Source: Bacteroidota bacterium (GTDB lineage: Bacteria > Bacteroidota > Bacteroidia > Chitinophagales > UBA2359). Taken from it: a DNA stretch of 13,867 bases. The position numbers and the translations under genes are program-made. The stretch lies in NCBI GenBank assembly GCA_020631675.1, contig JAHDGT010000024.1:4845-18711 (forward strand), given 5' to 3'. Every line of letters starts with the position of its first letter. Position 1 is the first letter of the stretch. Positions 8,442 to 13,867 of this stretch are shown here, in pieces. The notes below the pieces were generated by a model, which ran no database searches, was not told the DNA's origin, and saw only the letters and a list, made by a program, of their open reading frames with translations.

Positions 8442-9405
8442 TTTAGATACAGTGAGTAAGAAAGTGTTCAAACAGCGTGTCATCGGATTTCACGAGTCCA
8501 ACCAAAGGGGACCTTTGTTGATCGCGATAGGAAGTATTCATGGTAATGAGAAAGCAGGTACTAAAGCCTTAAATAGGGTTTTTGATGAGTTGAATGAAAA
8601 CGACGGCATCCAGAAAGGGATTTTCGCTGGGGTAGTAGGCAATATGATGGCCTATAAACGCGACCAACGCTTCATTGATGTGGATCTGAATAGGCAGTGG
8701 AGTCCCGCTAATGTGAATAGGGTAGTAGCGGCATCGACTTATGACTTGGCATTACAGGAAGAGTGGGAGATGCGACAGTTGCTCATGCGCTTTAACCACA
8801 TTCTCGATATTTACACCAGAAAGTACCCTGATGCGGAAGATCGACAGGTGGTCATGATCGACTTGCACACTTTCTCTGCTAATGGTAGACCCTATAGCAT
8901 TGCCACAACTACCGGGAATAGCAGTCAGTGGGCAAGACAATTACATGTACCTGCCATCATAGGAATGGAGGTGGTAGTTAAAGGAACGACCATGCACTAT
9001 TTCAATGATCTGGAATTGGTGTCTTTTGGCTTTGAAGCAGGGCAACACAACGACCCTTATAGTGTGGATGTAATGGAAGCCGCGATTTGGCTGACTTTAG
9101 TAAATGTGGGTTGTATCACAAAGGAGCAAGTCAGGCAATATCAAAAATTTGAAGCTTTATTAAAGAAAGAAGGGGAGGGGCTACCCGCTTGTGTGGCTTT
9201 TAAATACAGACATGCCATACAAGAAGGCGATCAATTCGTCATGCGCCCAGGCTATGTTAACTTCCAAAAAGTAAGTAAGGGAGAGTATTTAGCAGATGAT
9301 AAAAATGGAAAAATCTATGCTCCTATAGAGGGCATGATCCTCATGCCACTCTATCAAAAACAAGGAGAAGACGGCTTCTTCATAGTACAAGATGTAGACG
9401 ACTAA
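8434..9405 (+). CDS. AstE/aspartoacylase-like zinc carboxypeptidase family hydrolase (M14-like)
   Basis: The protein looks like a succinylglutamate desuccinylase/aspartoacylase-type metalloenzyme. Counting from an upstream ATG at 8419, the zinc motif HGNE gives H41 and E44, DLNRQW (89-94) matches the substrate-binding Asn-Arg, DLHTF gives the third zinc ligand H150, and GFEAGQH gives the candidate catalytic E206. The family hydrolyses amide bonds of N-acyl amino acids in the cytoplasm. I prefer the ATG at 8434 (323 residues), because ATGACTAA then overlaps the ligase stop, the usual geometry of translational coupling; the 8419 start would add MRKNR. Coupling to an ATP-dependent amide-forming enzyme suggests that the two make and remove the same type of bond, or process one metabolite in sequence. 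This pairing argument is inference. The gene ends 9 bp from the convergent icmF stop. Confidence 0.85.
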   Translation: MTNLDTVSKKVFKQRVIGFHESNQRGPLLIAIGSIHGNEKAGTKALNRVFDELNENDGIQKGIFAGVVGNMMAYKRDQRFIDVDLNRQWSPANVNRVVAASTYDLALQEEWEMRQLLMRFNHILDIYTRKYPDAEDRQVVMIDLHTFSANGRPYSIATTTGNSSQWARQLHVPAIIGMEVVVKGTTMHYFNDLELVSFGFEAGQHNDPYSVDVMEAAIWLTLVNVGCITKEQVRQYQKFEALLKKEGEGLPACVAFKYRHAIQEGDQFVMRPGYVNFQKVSKGEYLADDKNGKIYAPIEGMILMPLYQKQGEDGFFIVQDVDD

Positions 9406-9414
9406 GAGATACCG

Positions 9415-10791
9415 CTACATATTCCTCCTGTACTGCCCGCCTACCTCATATAAGGCATTAGTGATCTGCCCCAGACTACAATACTTCGTGGTCTCCATCA
9501 ATTGATCAAAGACATTCTCATTGCGCATGGCCAATTGCTGAAGCTGACTCAAGCTTTTTGTCGCATCTGTTTTGTGGGCAGCATGTAAAGCATCTCTAGT
9601 AGCGATCTGAGCTTCTTTCTCCTCATTCGTAGAACGAATCACTTCATCAGGAATGATAGTAGGAGAGCCTTCTTTAGACAAGAAGGTATTCACACCAATG
9701 ATCGGGTACTCCCCCGTATGCTTCAGCATTTCATAATGCATGGATTCCTCTTGGATCTTACCACGCTGGTACATCGTTTCCATAGCTCCTAAAACACCGC
9801 CTCTATCCGTAATTCGGTCAAACTCGGTCAATACCGCTTCTTCTACCAATTCCGTCAGCGTTTCAATGATGAATGCACCTTGCAATGGGTTTTCATTCTT
9901 GGCTAAGCCCAATTCTCTATTAATGATCAACTGAATGGCCATTGCCCTGCGTACTGAATCTTCTGTAGGCGTGGTGATCGCCTCATCATAGGCATTCGTA
10001 TGTAAGGAGTTACAATTATCATAAATCGCGTACAAAGCCTGTAAAGTCGTTCTAATATCGTTGAAGTCGATCTCTTGAGCGTGAAGCGATCTACCACTGG
10101 TCTGAATGTGGTACTTCAGCTTTTGCGATCGCTCATTGGCATTGTATTTCAACTTCATGGCTTTCGCCCAGATTCTACGGGCTACTCTACCGATGACCGC
10201 ATACTCCGGATCAATACCATTAGAAAAGAAGAAAGATAAATTAGGGGCGAAATCATCAATGTTCATGCCCCTCGATAAATAGTACTCCACAAAAGTGAAA
10301 CCATTGGCAAGCGTGAAAGCCAGTTGTGTAATAGGATTCGCACCCGCCTCGGCAATATGGTAACCCGAAATACTGACCGAGTAGAAATTGCGAACTCCAT
10401 GATCAATGAAATACTGTTGTAGGTCCCCCATCAAACGCAAAGAGAACTCCGTACTGAAAATGCAGGTGTTCTGTGCTTGATCTTCTTTTAAAATGTCTGC
10501 CTGTACGGTACCCCGTACTTGCTTTAAGGTGTCCGCCTTGATCTTTGCGTACACATCGGCAGGTAGCACTTGATCACCGCTAACCCCCAATAAGAACAAG
10601 CCCAAACCATCATTTCCATCTGGTAAATCGCCCTGATAAACTGGTCGCTCTTTGCCTTTGTAAAGCTTAGCGATCTTCGCTTCCACCTCTTCAGTCAAGC
10701 CCTCTGCTTTAATGTACAGCTCGCACTGCTGATCAATGGCCGCATTCAAGAAGAAAGCGGTGATCGTGGCCGCCGGACCATTAATGGTCAT
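9415..10791 (-). CDS. icmF: IcmF C-terminal part: mutase TIM-barrel domain, downstream of the in-frame TGA
   Basis: This 458-codon frame carries most of the substrate-binding barrel of fused isobutyryl-CoA mutase. Visible motifs are SMTINGPA at the start, RGTVQADILKE (93-103), AQNTCIF with Q107 at the position that is Arg in methylmalonyl-CoA mutases and Gln in IcmF, SISGYHIAEAGANP with the conserved His145, FAPNLSFFFSNG, HIQTSGRSLHAQE and SLHTNAYDEA. The ATG at 10791 lies inside a conserved family segment, and the eight codons before it, back to the TGA, also encode family sequence (CDRSTSVS). It is therefore not a natural start, and no ribosome binding site is visible. About 40 residues between DQQ and VRGTVQ (around 29-90) appear longer than in proteobacterial IcmF as I remember it. 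The frame is otherwise intact and ends in TAG. Confidence 0.88.
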   Translation of the reverse strand: MTINGPAATITAFFLNAAIDQQCELYIKAEGLTEEVEAKIAKLYKGKERPVYQGDLPDGNDGLGLFLLGVSGDQVLPADVYAKIKADTLKQVRGTVQADILKEDQAQNTCIFSTEFSLRLMGDLQQYFIDHGVRNFYSVSISGYHIAEAGANPITQLAFTLANGFTFVEYYLSRGMNIDDFAPNLSFFFSNGIDPEYAVIGRVARRIWAKAMKLKYNANERSQKLKYHIQTSGRSLHAQEIDFNDIRTTLQALYAIYDNCNSLHTNAYDEAITTPTEDSVRRAMAIQLIINRELGLAKNENPLQGAFIIETLTELVEEAVLTEFDRITDRGGVLGAMETMYQRGKIQEESMHYEMLKHTGEYPIIGVNTFLSKEGSPTIIPDEVIRSTNEEKEAQIATRDALHAAHKTDATKSLSQLQQLAMRNENVFDQLMETTKYCSLGQITNALYEVGGQYRRNM

Positions 10792-10815
10792 AGAAACAGA
10801 CGTACTACGATCGCA

Positions 10816-10818
10816 TCA
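10816..10818 (-). other. icmF: In-frame TGA interrupting icmF
   Basis: Reading the minus strand: AAG CTG TAT AGT GGA TTC AAT TGA TGC GAT CGT. The frames before and after are the same: 24 nt (eight sense codons) separate the TGA from the ATG at 10791. IcmF homologues, from family knowledge, have a Leu here (SGF-D-L-C). A single T-to-G change from TTA would create the TGA. The joined product would be 1,124 positions, close to the size of complete IcmF. Explanations are a recent nonsense mutation, a sequencing error, or readthrough. Confidence 0.9.
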
Positions 10819-12789
10819 ATTGAATCCACTATACAGCTTCTTCGCATCATCCAAACAACAAACAGATACGCCACTATTTCCTACTTTGCCATAAATATCC
10901 GGACGGTGATCCGGATCTTCACCATACAAGGTCACTGAGTCAAAAGCCGTACTTAAACGGTTCGCTGGTACATCCTTGGATAAATAATGGAAACGTCGGT
11001 TTGTCCGCTCCGGTCCTCCTTCTCCTGCGAACATACGGGTAGGGTCTTCCCCTTGTCGTTTAAAAGGAAAAACACCTGCCGTAAAAGGAAATGAACCGGG
11101 TACGTTCTCCTGTAAATTCCAGCGCAGAATATCGCCCCAAGCACTGTACTTCGGCAGGGCGATCTTAGGGATTTTAGAACCGGATAAAGAACGACTAAAT
11201 GTATCAACTGTAATGTCTCTTGTTCTTACCCTATAAGTGAACTGATCAGCGGAATAAGACTCAACGGTATCCTTCCAACCGTCTAAAATCTGTGCATTTC
11301 GACCGTCAAAACTCAAAGCCGTTTCCTGTTCAAAAGAGCGAAGCTTATCCAGCGTATCCTTATCCGCTCCATTCGTCTCCATCAGCTTTATAGTCTGACG
11401 TAAACTCTGTAATTTTTGAGCTAAAGCAGCTTGCGCTTCCACCCATTCGTCATAGCGTCGGTTATTCTCCGATATTTCCGATAAATAGCGCACTCGCTTC
11501 GGAGGTATGATGTGTATCTTCTCGCTATCCCCCGTCACCCAATCTATTGTTCCTTCAAATTCAACACCGGTACGTTCTACCAATGCTTTCAAAACAGCTT
11601 TATATAAGCTGTTCATACCAGGATCATTGAACTGAGAAGCAATCGTACCAAATACAGGTAAATCCTCATTTTTCGCCTCCCATAAATTGTGGTTGCGCTT
11701 ATACTGCTTGCGCACATCCCGTAAAGCATCCAACGCACCTCGCTTATCCGATTTGTTCAAGGCGATCAGATCCGCAAAGTCCAACATGTCGATCTTCTCC
11801 AACTGCGTCGCCGCACCGTACTCAGGCGTCATCACATACAAAGACGCATCGCTATGGTCCGTGATCTCCGTATCACTCTGCCCAATACCAGAGGTCTCCA
11901 AAATGATCAGGTCAAAAGCCGCGGCTTTCAACACCTCTATCGCGTCCGCCACATGCTTGCTCAAAGCCAAATTGCTCTGCCGGGTAGCCAAAGAACGCAT
12001 ATACACCCGTGGGTGCGTCACGCTATTCATCCGTATACGATCACCTAAAAGCGCACCACCCGTTTTCCGTTTGGAGGGGTCCACACTGATCACCGCCAAA
12101 TTCTTATCCTCAAAATCCAGTAAGAACCGTCTGATCAATTCATCTACTAAAGAGGACTTACCCGCCCCCCCAGGACCTGTAATACCCAGTACCGGAATCG
12201 TCTTTTTTGCAGCCGCGTTGCTCGATTCAAAACCATCAATAACAGGACCTGCCACCTCCGGGAAGTTCTCCGCAGATGAGATCAAGCGAGCAATATCCGT
12301 TGCCCGCTTCTCATCCAATCGCTTCACTTGCCCGTTCAACTCATTCCCAAGCGGGAAATCACACTTCGATAATAGATCGTTGATCATGCCCTGCAAGCCC
12401 ATCTCTCTACCATCATCCGGCGAGTAAATACGATCTATACCATACGCATGCAACTCCTCGATCTCACTCGGTAAGATCGTACCACCACCACCACCAAAGA
12501 TCTTGATGTGTCCAGCACCCTGCTCCCGCAGCAAGTCGTACATATACTTGAAAAACTCATTGTGCCCCCCTTGGTAAGACGTGATCGCGATCGCCTGCGC
12601 ATCTTCCTGCACTGCCGTGGTCACGATCTCTAAAACCGATCTATTATGCCCCAAATGAATCACCTCGGCACCACTCGCCTGCATGATCCGCCGCATAATA
12701 TTGATCGCCGCATCATGCCCGTCAAACAAAGAGGCGGCAGTAACAATACGGATCTTATTCTTGGGTTGGTAACGCTCAACAACTTGCAT
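10816..12789 (-). CDS. icmF: IcmF N-terminal part: B12-binding domain, G-protein chaperone and start of the mutase domain
   Basis: Domains in order: an N-terminal cobalamin-binding domain (~12-145) with DGHD, whose H25 is the expected cobalt ligand, then ITSYQGGH and the GGGGT loop (99-103); a MeaB/ArgK-type GTPase (~195-460) with Walker A GPGGAGKS (205-212), ETSGIGQSD (298-306) and the guanine-specificity motif NKSD (345-348); a linker; then the first ~100 residues of the substrate domain with PTRMFAGEG, whose F587 sits at the Phe/Tyr specificity position. Phe here together with Gln at the paired position in the downstream piece fits isobutyryl-CoA rather than methylmalonyl-CoA. The enzyme isomerises isobutyryl-CoA and n-butyryl-CoA through adenosylcobalamin, with the GTPase domain editing and loading cofactor. 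The ATG at 12789 fits the family N-terminus (IRIVTAASLFDGHD follows). The TGA falls inside the barrel and not at a domain border, so a natural two-subunit split is unlikely. Confidence 0.92.
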   Translation of the reverse strand: MQVVERYQPKNKIRIVTAASLFDGHDAAINIMRRIMQASGAEVIHLGHNRSVLEIVTTAVQEDAQAIAITSYQGGHNEFFKYMYDLLREQGAGHIKIFGGGGGTILPSEIEELHAYGIDRIYSPDDGREMGLQGMINDLLSKCDFPLGNELNGQVKRLDEKRATDIARLISSAENFPEVAGPVIDGFESSNAAAKKTIPVLGITGPGGAGKSSLVDELIRRFLLDFEDKNLAVISVDPSKRKTGGALLGDRIRMNSVTHPRVYMRSLATRQSNLALSKHVADAIEVLKAAAFDLIILETSGIGQSDTEITDHSDASLYVMTPEYGAATQLEKIDMLDFADLIALNKSDKRGALDALRDVRKQYKRNHNLWEAKNEDLPVFGTIASQFNDPGMNSLYKAVLKALVERTGVEFEGTIDWVTGDSEKIHIIPPKRVRYLSEISENNRRYDEWVEAQAALAQKLQSLRQTIKLMETNGADKDTLDKLRSFEQETALSFDGRNAQILDGWKDTVESYSADQFTYRVRTRDITVDTFSRSLSGSKIPKIALPKYSAWGDILRWNLQENVPGSFPFTAGVFPFKRQGEDPTRMFAGEGGPERTNRRFHYLSKDVPANRLSTAFDSVTLYGEDPDHRPDIYGKVGNSGVSVCCLDDAKKLYSGFN

Positions 12790-12812
12790 ACATCAATTCT
12801 TAGGTCTAACAA

Positions 12813-12843
12813 CAAATTTAACCAATCTTCCCCCCAATAGAAA
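12813..12843 (-). promoter_or_regulatory. Probable icmF promoter
   Basis: On the minus strand TAAATTTG (12820-12813) is an exact match to the Bacteroidota -7 consensus TAnnTTTG. TTTC (12843-12840), 19 bp upstream, is a three-of-four match to the -33 TTTG. Transcription would start about 18-20 nt before the ATG at 12789. It lies downstream of structured element copy B, so that element would not be in the transcript from this promoter. Confidence 0.55.
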
Positions 12844-12889
12844 CCACCCACTCAAAATTCAAAATAGCTTCATTCAAACTTAATATCAA

Positions 12890-13072
12890 GGCACATCCAT
12901 TCAATAAAAACTCGGCACACAGCACGAAATCTCAAGTCTCGAGTCTCATATCTCGAGTCTAATTGTTTATCAGGGCACATCCATGCAATAAAAAGGCTTT
13001 AGATTTTAGTACTGATTAAAAGGTGTCGAGCAGGAAATCTTATGTCTTACGTCTTGGGTCTTATGTCTAAAG
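12890..13072. repeat. Duplicated module with heptanucleotide arrays
   Basis: Two diverged direct copies each begin GGCACATCCAT(T/G)CAATAAAAA (12890-12910 and 12974-12994) and end with GAAATCT leading into a five-unit, 7-bp-period array. Array 1 (12930-12964): TCTCAAG, TCTCGAG, TCTCATA, TCTCGAG, TCTAATT. Array 2 (13038-13072): TCTTATG, TCTTACG, TCTTGGG, TCTTATG, TCTAAAG. The heptads share TCT at positions 1-3, and both arrays close with TCTAA. No coding potential is seen. They resemble the short tandem heptad repeats found in bacterial intergenic DNA; function unknown. Confidence 0.75.
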
Positions 13073-13230
13073 GCGCAGCCTTTCCACTGCATGGTCGGGC
13101 TATCCGTTCATATAAAAAGGCTTGTATCCCGCTTCGTTCGCAGGCTTGGCGTGGCTACCTCTGGGCCGCCCCGCCAAGCCGCGACTCAGTCGCGATACAA
13201 GCCTTTTTAAACCACTGCTATCCCTTGTGC
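13072..13230 (-). repeat. Structured repeat element, copy B (candidate structured RNA or REP-type element)
   Basis: Read on the minus strand it follows copy A (6250-6446) block for block: GCACAAGGGATAGCAGTGG; P1, a perfect 15-bp stem (13194-13208 with 13114-13128); a GCGACTGAGTCGC hairpin followed by GG; P2, a 9-bp stem (13172-13180 with 13143-13151); a loop containing GGCGGCCCAGAGGTAGCCA; CTGCGAACGAA; GCCCGACC (13100-13093); a short GCAG/CTGC stem; TGCGCC. P1 and P2 differ from copy A in sequence yet stay fully paired. It directly abuts the second heptad array. Short ORFs crossing it on both strands are by-products of its inverted repeats. Confidence 0.75.
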
Positions 13231-13245
13231 GGGGCAACAGCAAAC

Positions 13246-13280
13246 AAAAACAGCCTCCCCAGACGAATCTGAGGAGGCTG
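13246..13280 (-). terminator. Intrinsic terminator on the minus strand, UUCG loop
   Basis: 13251-13258 pairs with 13273-13280 (8 bp); after one C-A mismatch, 13260-13263 pairs with 13268-13271 around a TTCG loop on the minus strand. A minus-strand T tract (TTTTTGTTT) follows. It sits about 60-90 nt downstream of a minus-strand promoter candidate and overlaps an open frame rich in Phe codons, so it may be an attenuator. Confidence 0.75.
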
Positions 13281-13339
13281 AAAAAGAAAAGCGCCCTAGC
13301 TTTCATTGTTAGTGAAACAAGATTCAGTGTCATTGTTTC
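13246..13339 (-). ncRNA. Candidate short terminated leader transcript, possible Phe leader peptide
   Basis: From a predicted start near 13339 to the terminator at 13246 this would be a ~95-nt RNA. It contains ATGs at 13333 and 13306 in one frame; the shorter reads MKARALFFF, with three consecutive Phe codons (13288-13280) directly against the terminator stem, the arrangement seen in amino-acid attenuators. Against this, the frame has no stop before or within the hairpin, and no aromatic amino-acid gene lies downstream: the next minus-strand gene is icmF, about 460 bp away and with its own promoter. It could equally be a small regulatory RNA or a remnant leader cut off from its operon by the repeat element. 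Confidence 0.4.
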
Positions 13340-13344
13340 GTATG

Positions 13345-13352
13345 CAAAGATA
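13345..13352 (-). promoter_or_regulatory. Candidate -7 promoter element for the short minus-strand transcript
   Basis: TATCTTTG on the minus strand is an exact match to TAnnTTTG. The expected -33 region 19 bp upstream reads CATG and matches TTTG at only two of four positions. The element lies about 12 bp before the ATG at 13333. Confidence 0.45.
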
Positions 13353-13428
13353 TGATTTTTGAATAAAATACCATGAAAACGAAGAAATAAGGTCATGAAA
13401 AAATCAAGAAGTGCGGTGTTCAAAACCT

Positions 13429-13480
13429 TATAGTCCCAAAGGGGCGGTATACCAAAGCGATGGATGTAAATCCATCGACA
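13429..13480. repeat. Compact palindromic intergenic element
   Basis: Three inverted motifs follow one another: GTCCC-AAA-GGGGC (13433-13445), the palindrome GGTATACC (13446-13453) and a perfect 8-bp hairpin CGATGGAT-GTAA-ATCCATCG (13458-13477). This arrangement of a CCC/GGG hairpin followed by a GATGG/CCATC hairpin resembles dispersed repeats I associate with Bacteroidota intergenic DNA. Only one copy is present in this window, so its repeat status is inference. Confidence 0.45.
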
Positions 13481-13587
13481 ATAGTGAATCATAATAACAT
13501 CAAGACCTATGGGTTGGCATCAGACCTACTAAAAACGCAAAAGAAAATTTTGAAAAAAATCACCGCAAGATTGAAATTCTAATCAAC

Positions 13588-13689
13588 ATGCCATACATTA
13601 GTAGCAACAAAGAAGAAAAGTACTTTATGTACACACTTAACAACATCGTCGTCGTCAGTATTATTATTGTGGTCATTAACCAACAATAA
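13588..13689 (+). CDS. Possible 33-residue single-span membrane peptide
   Basis: A short ORF from the ATG at 13588 to the TAA at 13689 encodes a charged N-terminal part with SNKEEKY (about residues 6-12), then a hydrophobic stretch NNIVVVSIIIVVI (19-31) and the tail NQQ. The strong terminator 40 bp later fits the end of a small transcript. No convincing ribosome binding site or promoter is visible (only TTTTG near 13546), and ATT/GTC runs in AT-rich DNA can imitate a membrane segment. Treat it as a weak candidate. Confidence 0.25.
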   Translation: MPYISSNKEEKYFMYTLNNIVVVSIIIVVINQQ

Positions 13690-13728
13690 AGCGAGATGAT
13701 GTGTCTATAACAAATTAAGGGTTTCACT

Positions 13729-13769
13729 AAAAAAGCCATTCTCGCTACGCTGTGAGAATGGCTTTTTTT
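13729..13769. terminator. Strong bidirectional intrinsic terminator
   Basis: A perfect 15-bp stem (AAAAAAGCCATTCTC 13729-13743 with 13754-13768) encloses a 10-nt loop and is flanked by A and T tracts, so it can work in both directions. On the plus strand it would end any transcript across 13560-13728. On the minus strand it would end a gene located to the right of the window. Confidence 0.88.
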
Positions 13770-13799
13770 ATGGCTCTTTATTTGTTTAAAAACATACAA

Positions 13800-13836
13800 G
13801 AAACCCTTCGTAGCAAAACTTGCTACGAAGGGTTTC
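13800..13836. repeat. Perfect 17-bp hairpin with 3-nt loop near the window edge
   Basis: GAAACCCTTCGTAGCAA (13800-13816) pairs perfectly with 13820-13836 around AAC. Neither side has a long T tract, so terminator function is uncertain. ACTTGCTA (13818-13825), within its 3' side, can instead pair with TAGCAAGT (13859-13866), giving an alternative structure. It may belong to a gene or regulatory region beyond the right edge. Confidence 0.6.
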
Positions 13837-13867
13837 GCACGTGTACCATAAGATGTACTAGCAAGTG

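Noticed and set aside
10816..10818. Selenocysteine codon at the in-frame TGA
   Set aside because: The aligned family residue is Leu, not Cys or Sec; the neighbouring Cys is encoded separately. I see no convincing SECIS-type hairpin just downstream; the palindrome GACCATTAATGGTC there encodes the conserved TINGP segment.
11687..12427. 246-codon plus-strand ORF opposite icmF
   Set aside because: It is antisense to the B12 and GTPase domains, whose motifs are unmistakable on the minus strand. Its protein shows no recognisable fold or start signal; it is a shadow of the codon structure of icmF.
9415..12789. Two-subunit isobutyryl-CoA mutase (separate genes)
   Set aside because: Known two-subunit forms separate the B12 domain from the barrel. 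Here the break is inside the barrel, and the second piece begins in the middle of a conserved motif without a ribosome binding site.
12890..13072. CRISPR array
   Set aside because: The repeat units are 7 bp with no spacers of regular length, and no cas genes are present.
13042..13355. Plus-strand ORFs of 76 and 77 codons across structured element copy B
   Set aside because: They arise from the inverted repeats of the element. Overlapping frames in the same DNA on both strands, with no start signals, argue against coding.
13100..13492. 130-codon minus-strand ORF
   Set aside because: It runs through the palindromic element, the promoter candidate, the terminator hairpin and structured element copy B, so it cannot be one coherent protein. 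Only its internal MKARALFFF segment is considered, as a possible leader peptide.

Overview
The window comes from a member of the Bacteroidota, probably a marine or aquatic gliding-type lineage near Saprospiria or Cytophagia. Three things point there: a giant secreted protein ending in a type IX secretion (Por) sorting domain, an IcmF fusion protein of the Bacteroidota form, and minus-strand promoter candidates matching the Bacteroidota -7 consensus TAnnTTTG. The exact lineage cannot be fixed from this window.

Layout. Positions 1-5832 (+) hold the 3' part of a giant, very acidic, Cys-containing extracellular protein with two lamin-tail-like regions, Ig/cadherin-like modules and a C-terminal sorting domain; its 5' end lies outside the window. 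Two tandem hairpin terminators follow (5844-5930). Positions 5931-6521 are non-coding and repeat-rich: a 43-bp-spaced direct repeat, a 165-bp imperfect palindrome, and copy A of a structured repeat element. Positions 6522-9405 (+) form a two-gene operon, a GCS2-type carboxylate-amine ligase fused to two CBS domains followed by an AstE/aspartoacylase-like zinc hydrolase. Positions 12789-9415 (-) encode a fused isobutyryl-CoA mutase (IcmF). It is interrupted by one in-frame TGA with no frameshift, so the reading frame appears as 657-codon and 458-codon pieces. The two transcription units converge with only 9 bp between their stop codons. Positions 12790-13867 are non-coding: the icmF promoter, a duplicated module with heptanucleotide arrays, copy B of the structured element (opposite strand), a short promoter-to-terminator unit with a Phe-codon cluster, a short hairpin element, a possible 33-residue membrane peptide, a strong terminator and a perfect 17-bp hairpin.

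How the genes relate. IcmF would interconvert isobutyryl-CoA and n-butyryl-CoA using coenzyme B12, with its built-in G-protein domain acting as chaperone. The ligase/hydrolase pair looks like a make-and-break system for an amide-bonded small molecule; its substrate is unknown. The giant protein is an independent, probably highly expressed surface or secreted product.

The two strongest leads are (1) the in-frame TGA inside an otherwise intact icmF, and (2) a structured element present twice. In that element long unpaired segments are identical between copies, while the stems differ in sequence but keep their pairing. That pattern suggests conserved RNA or single-stranded DNA structure.
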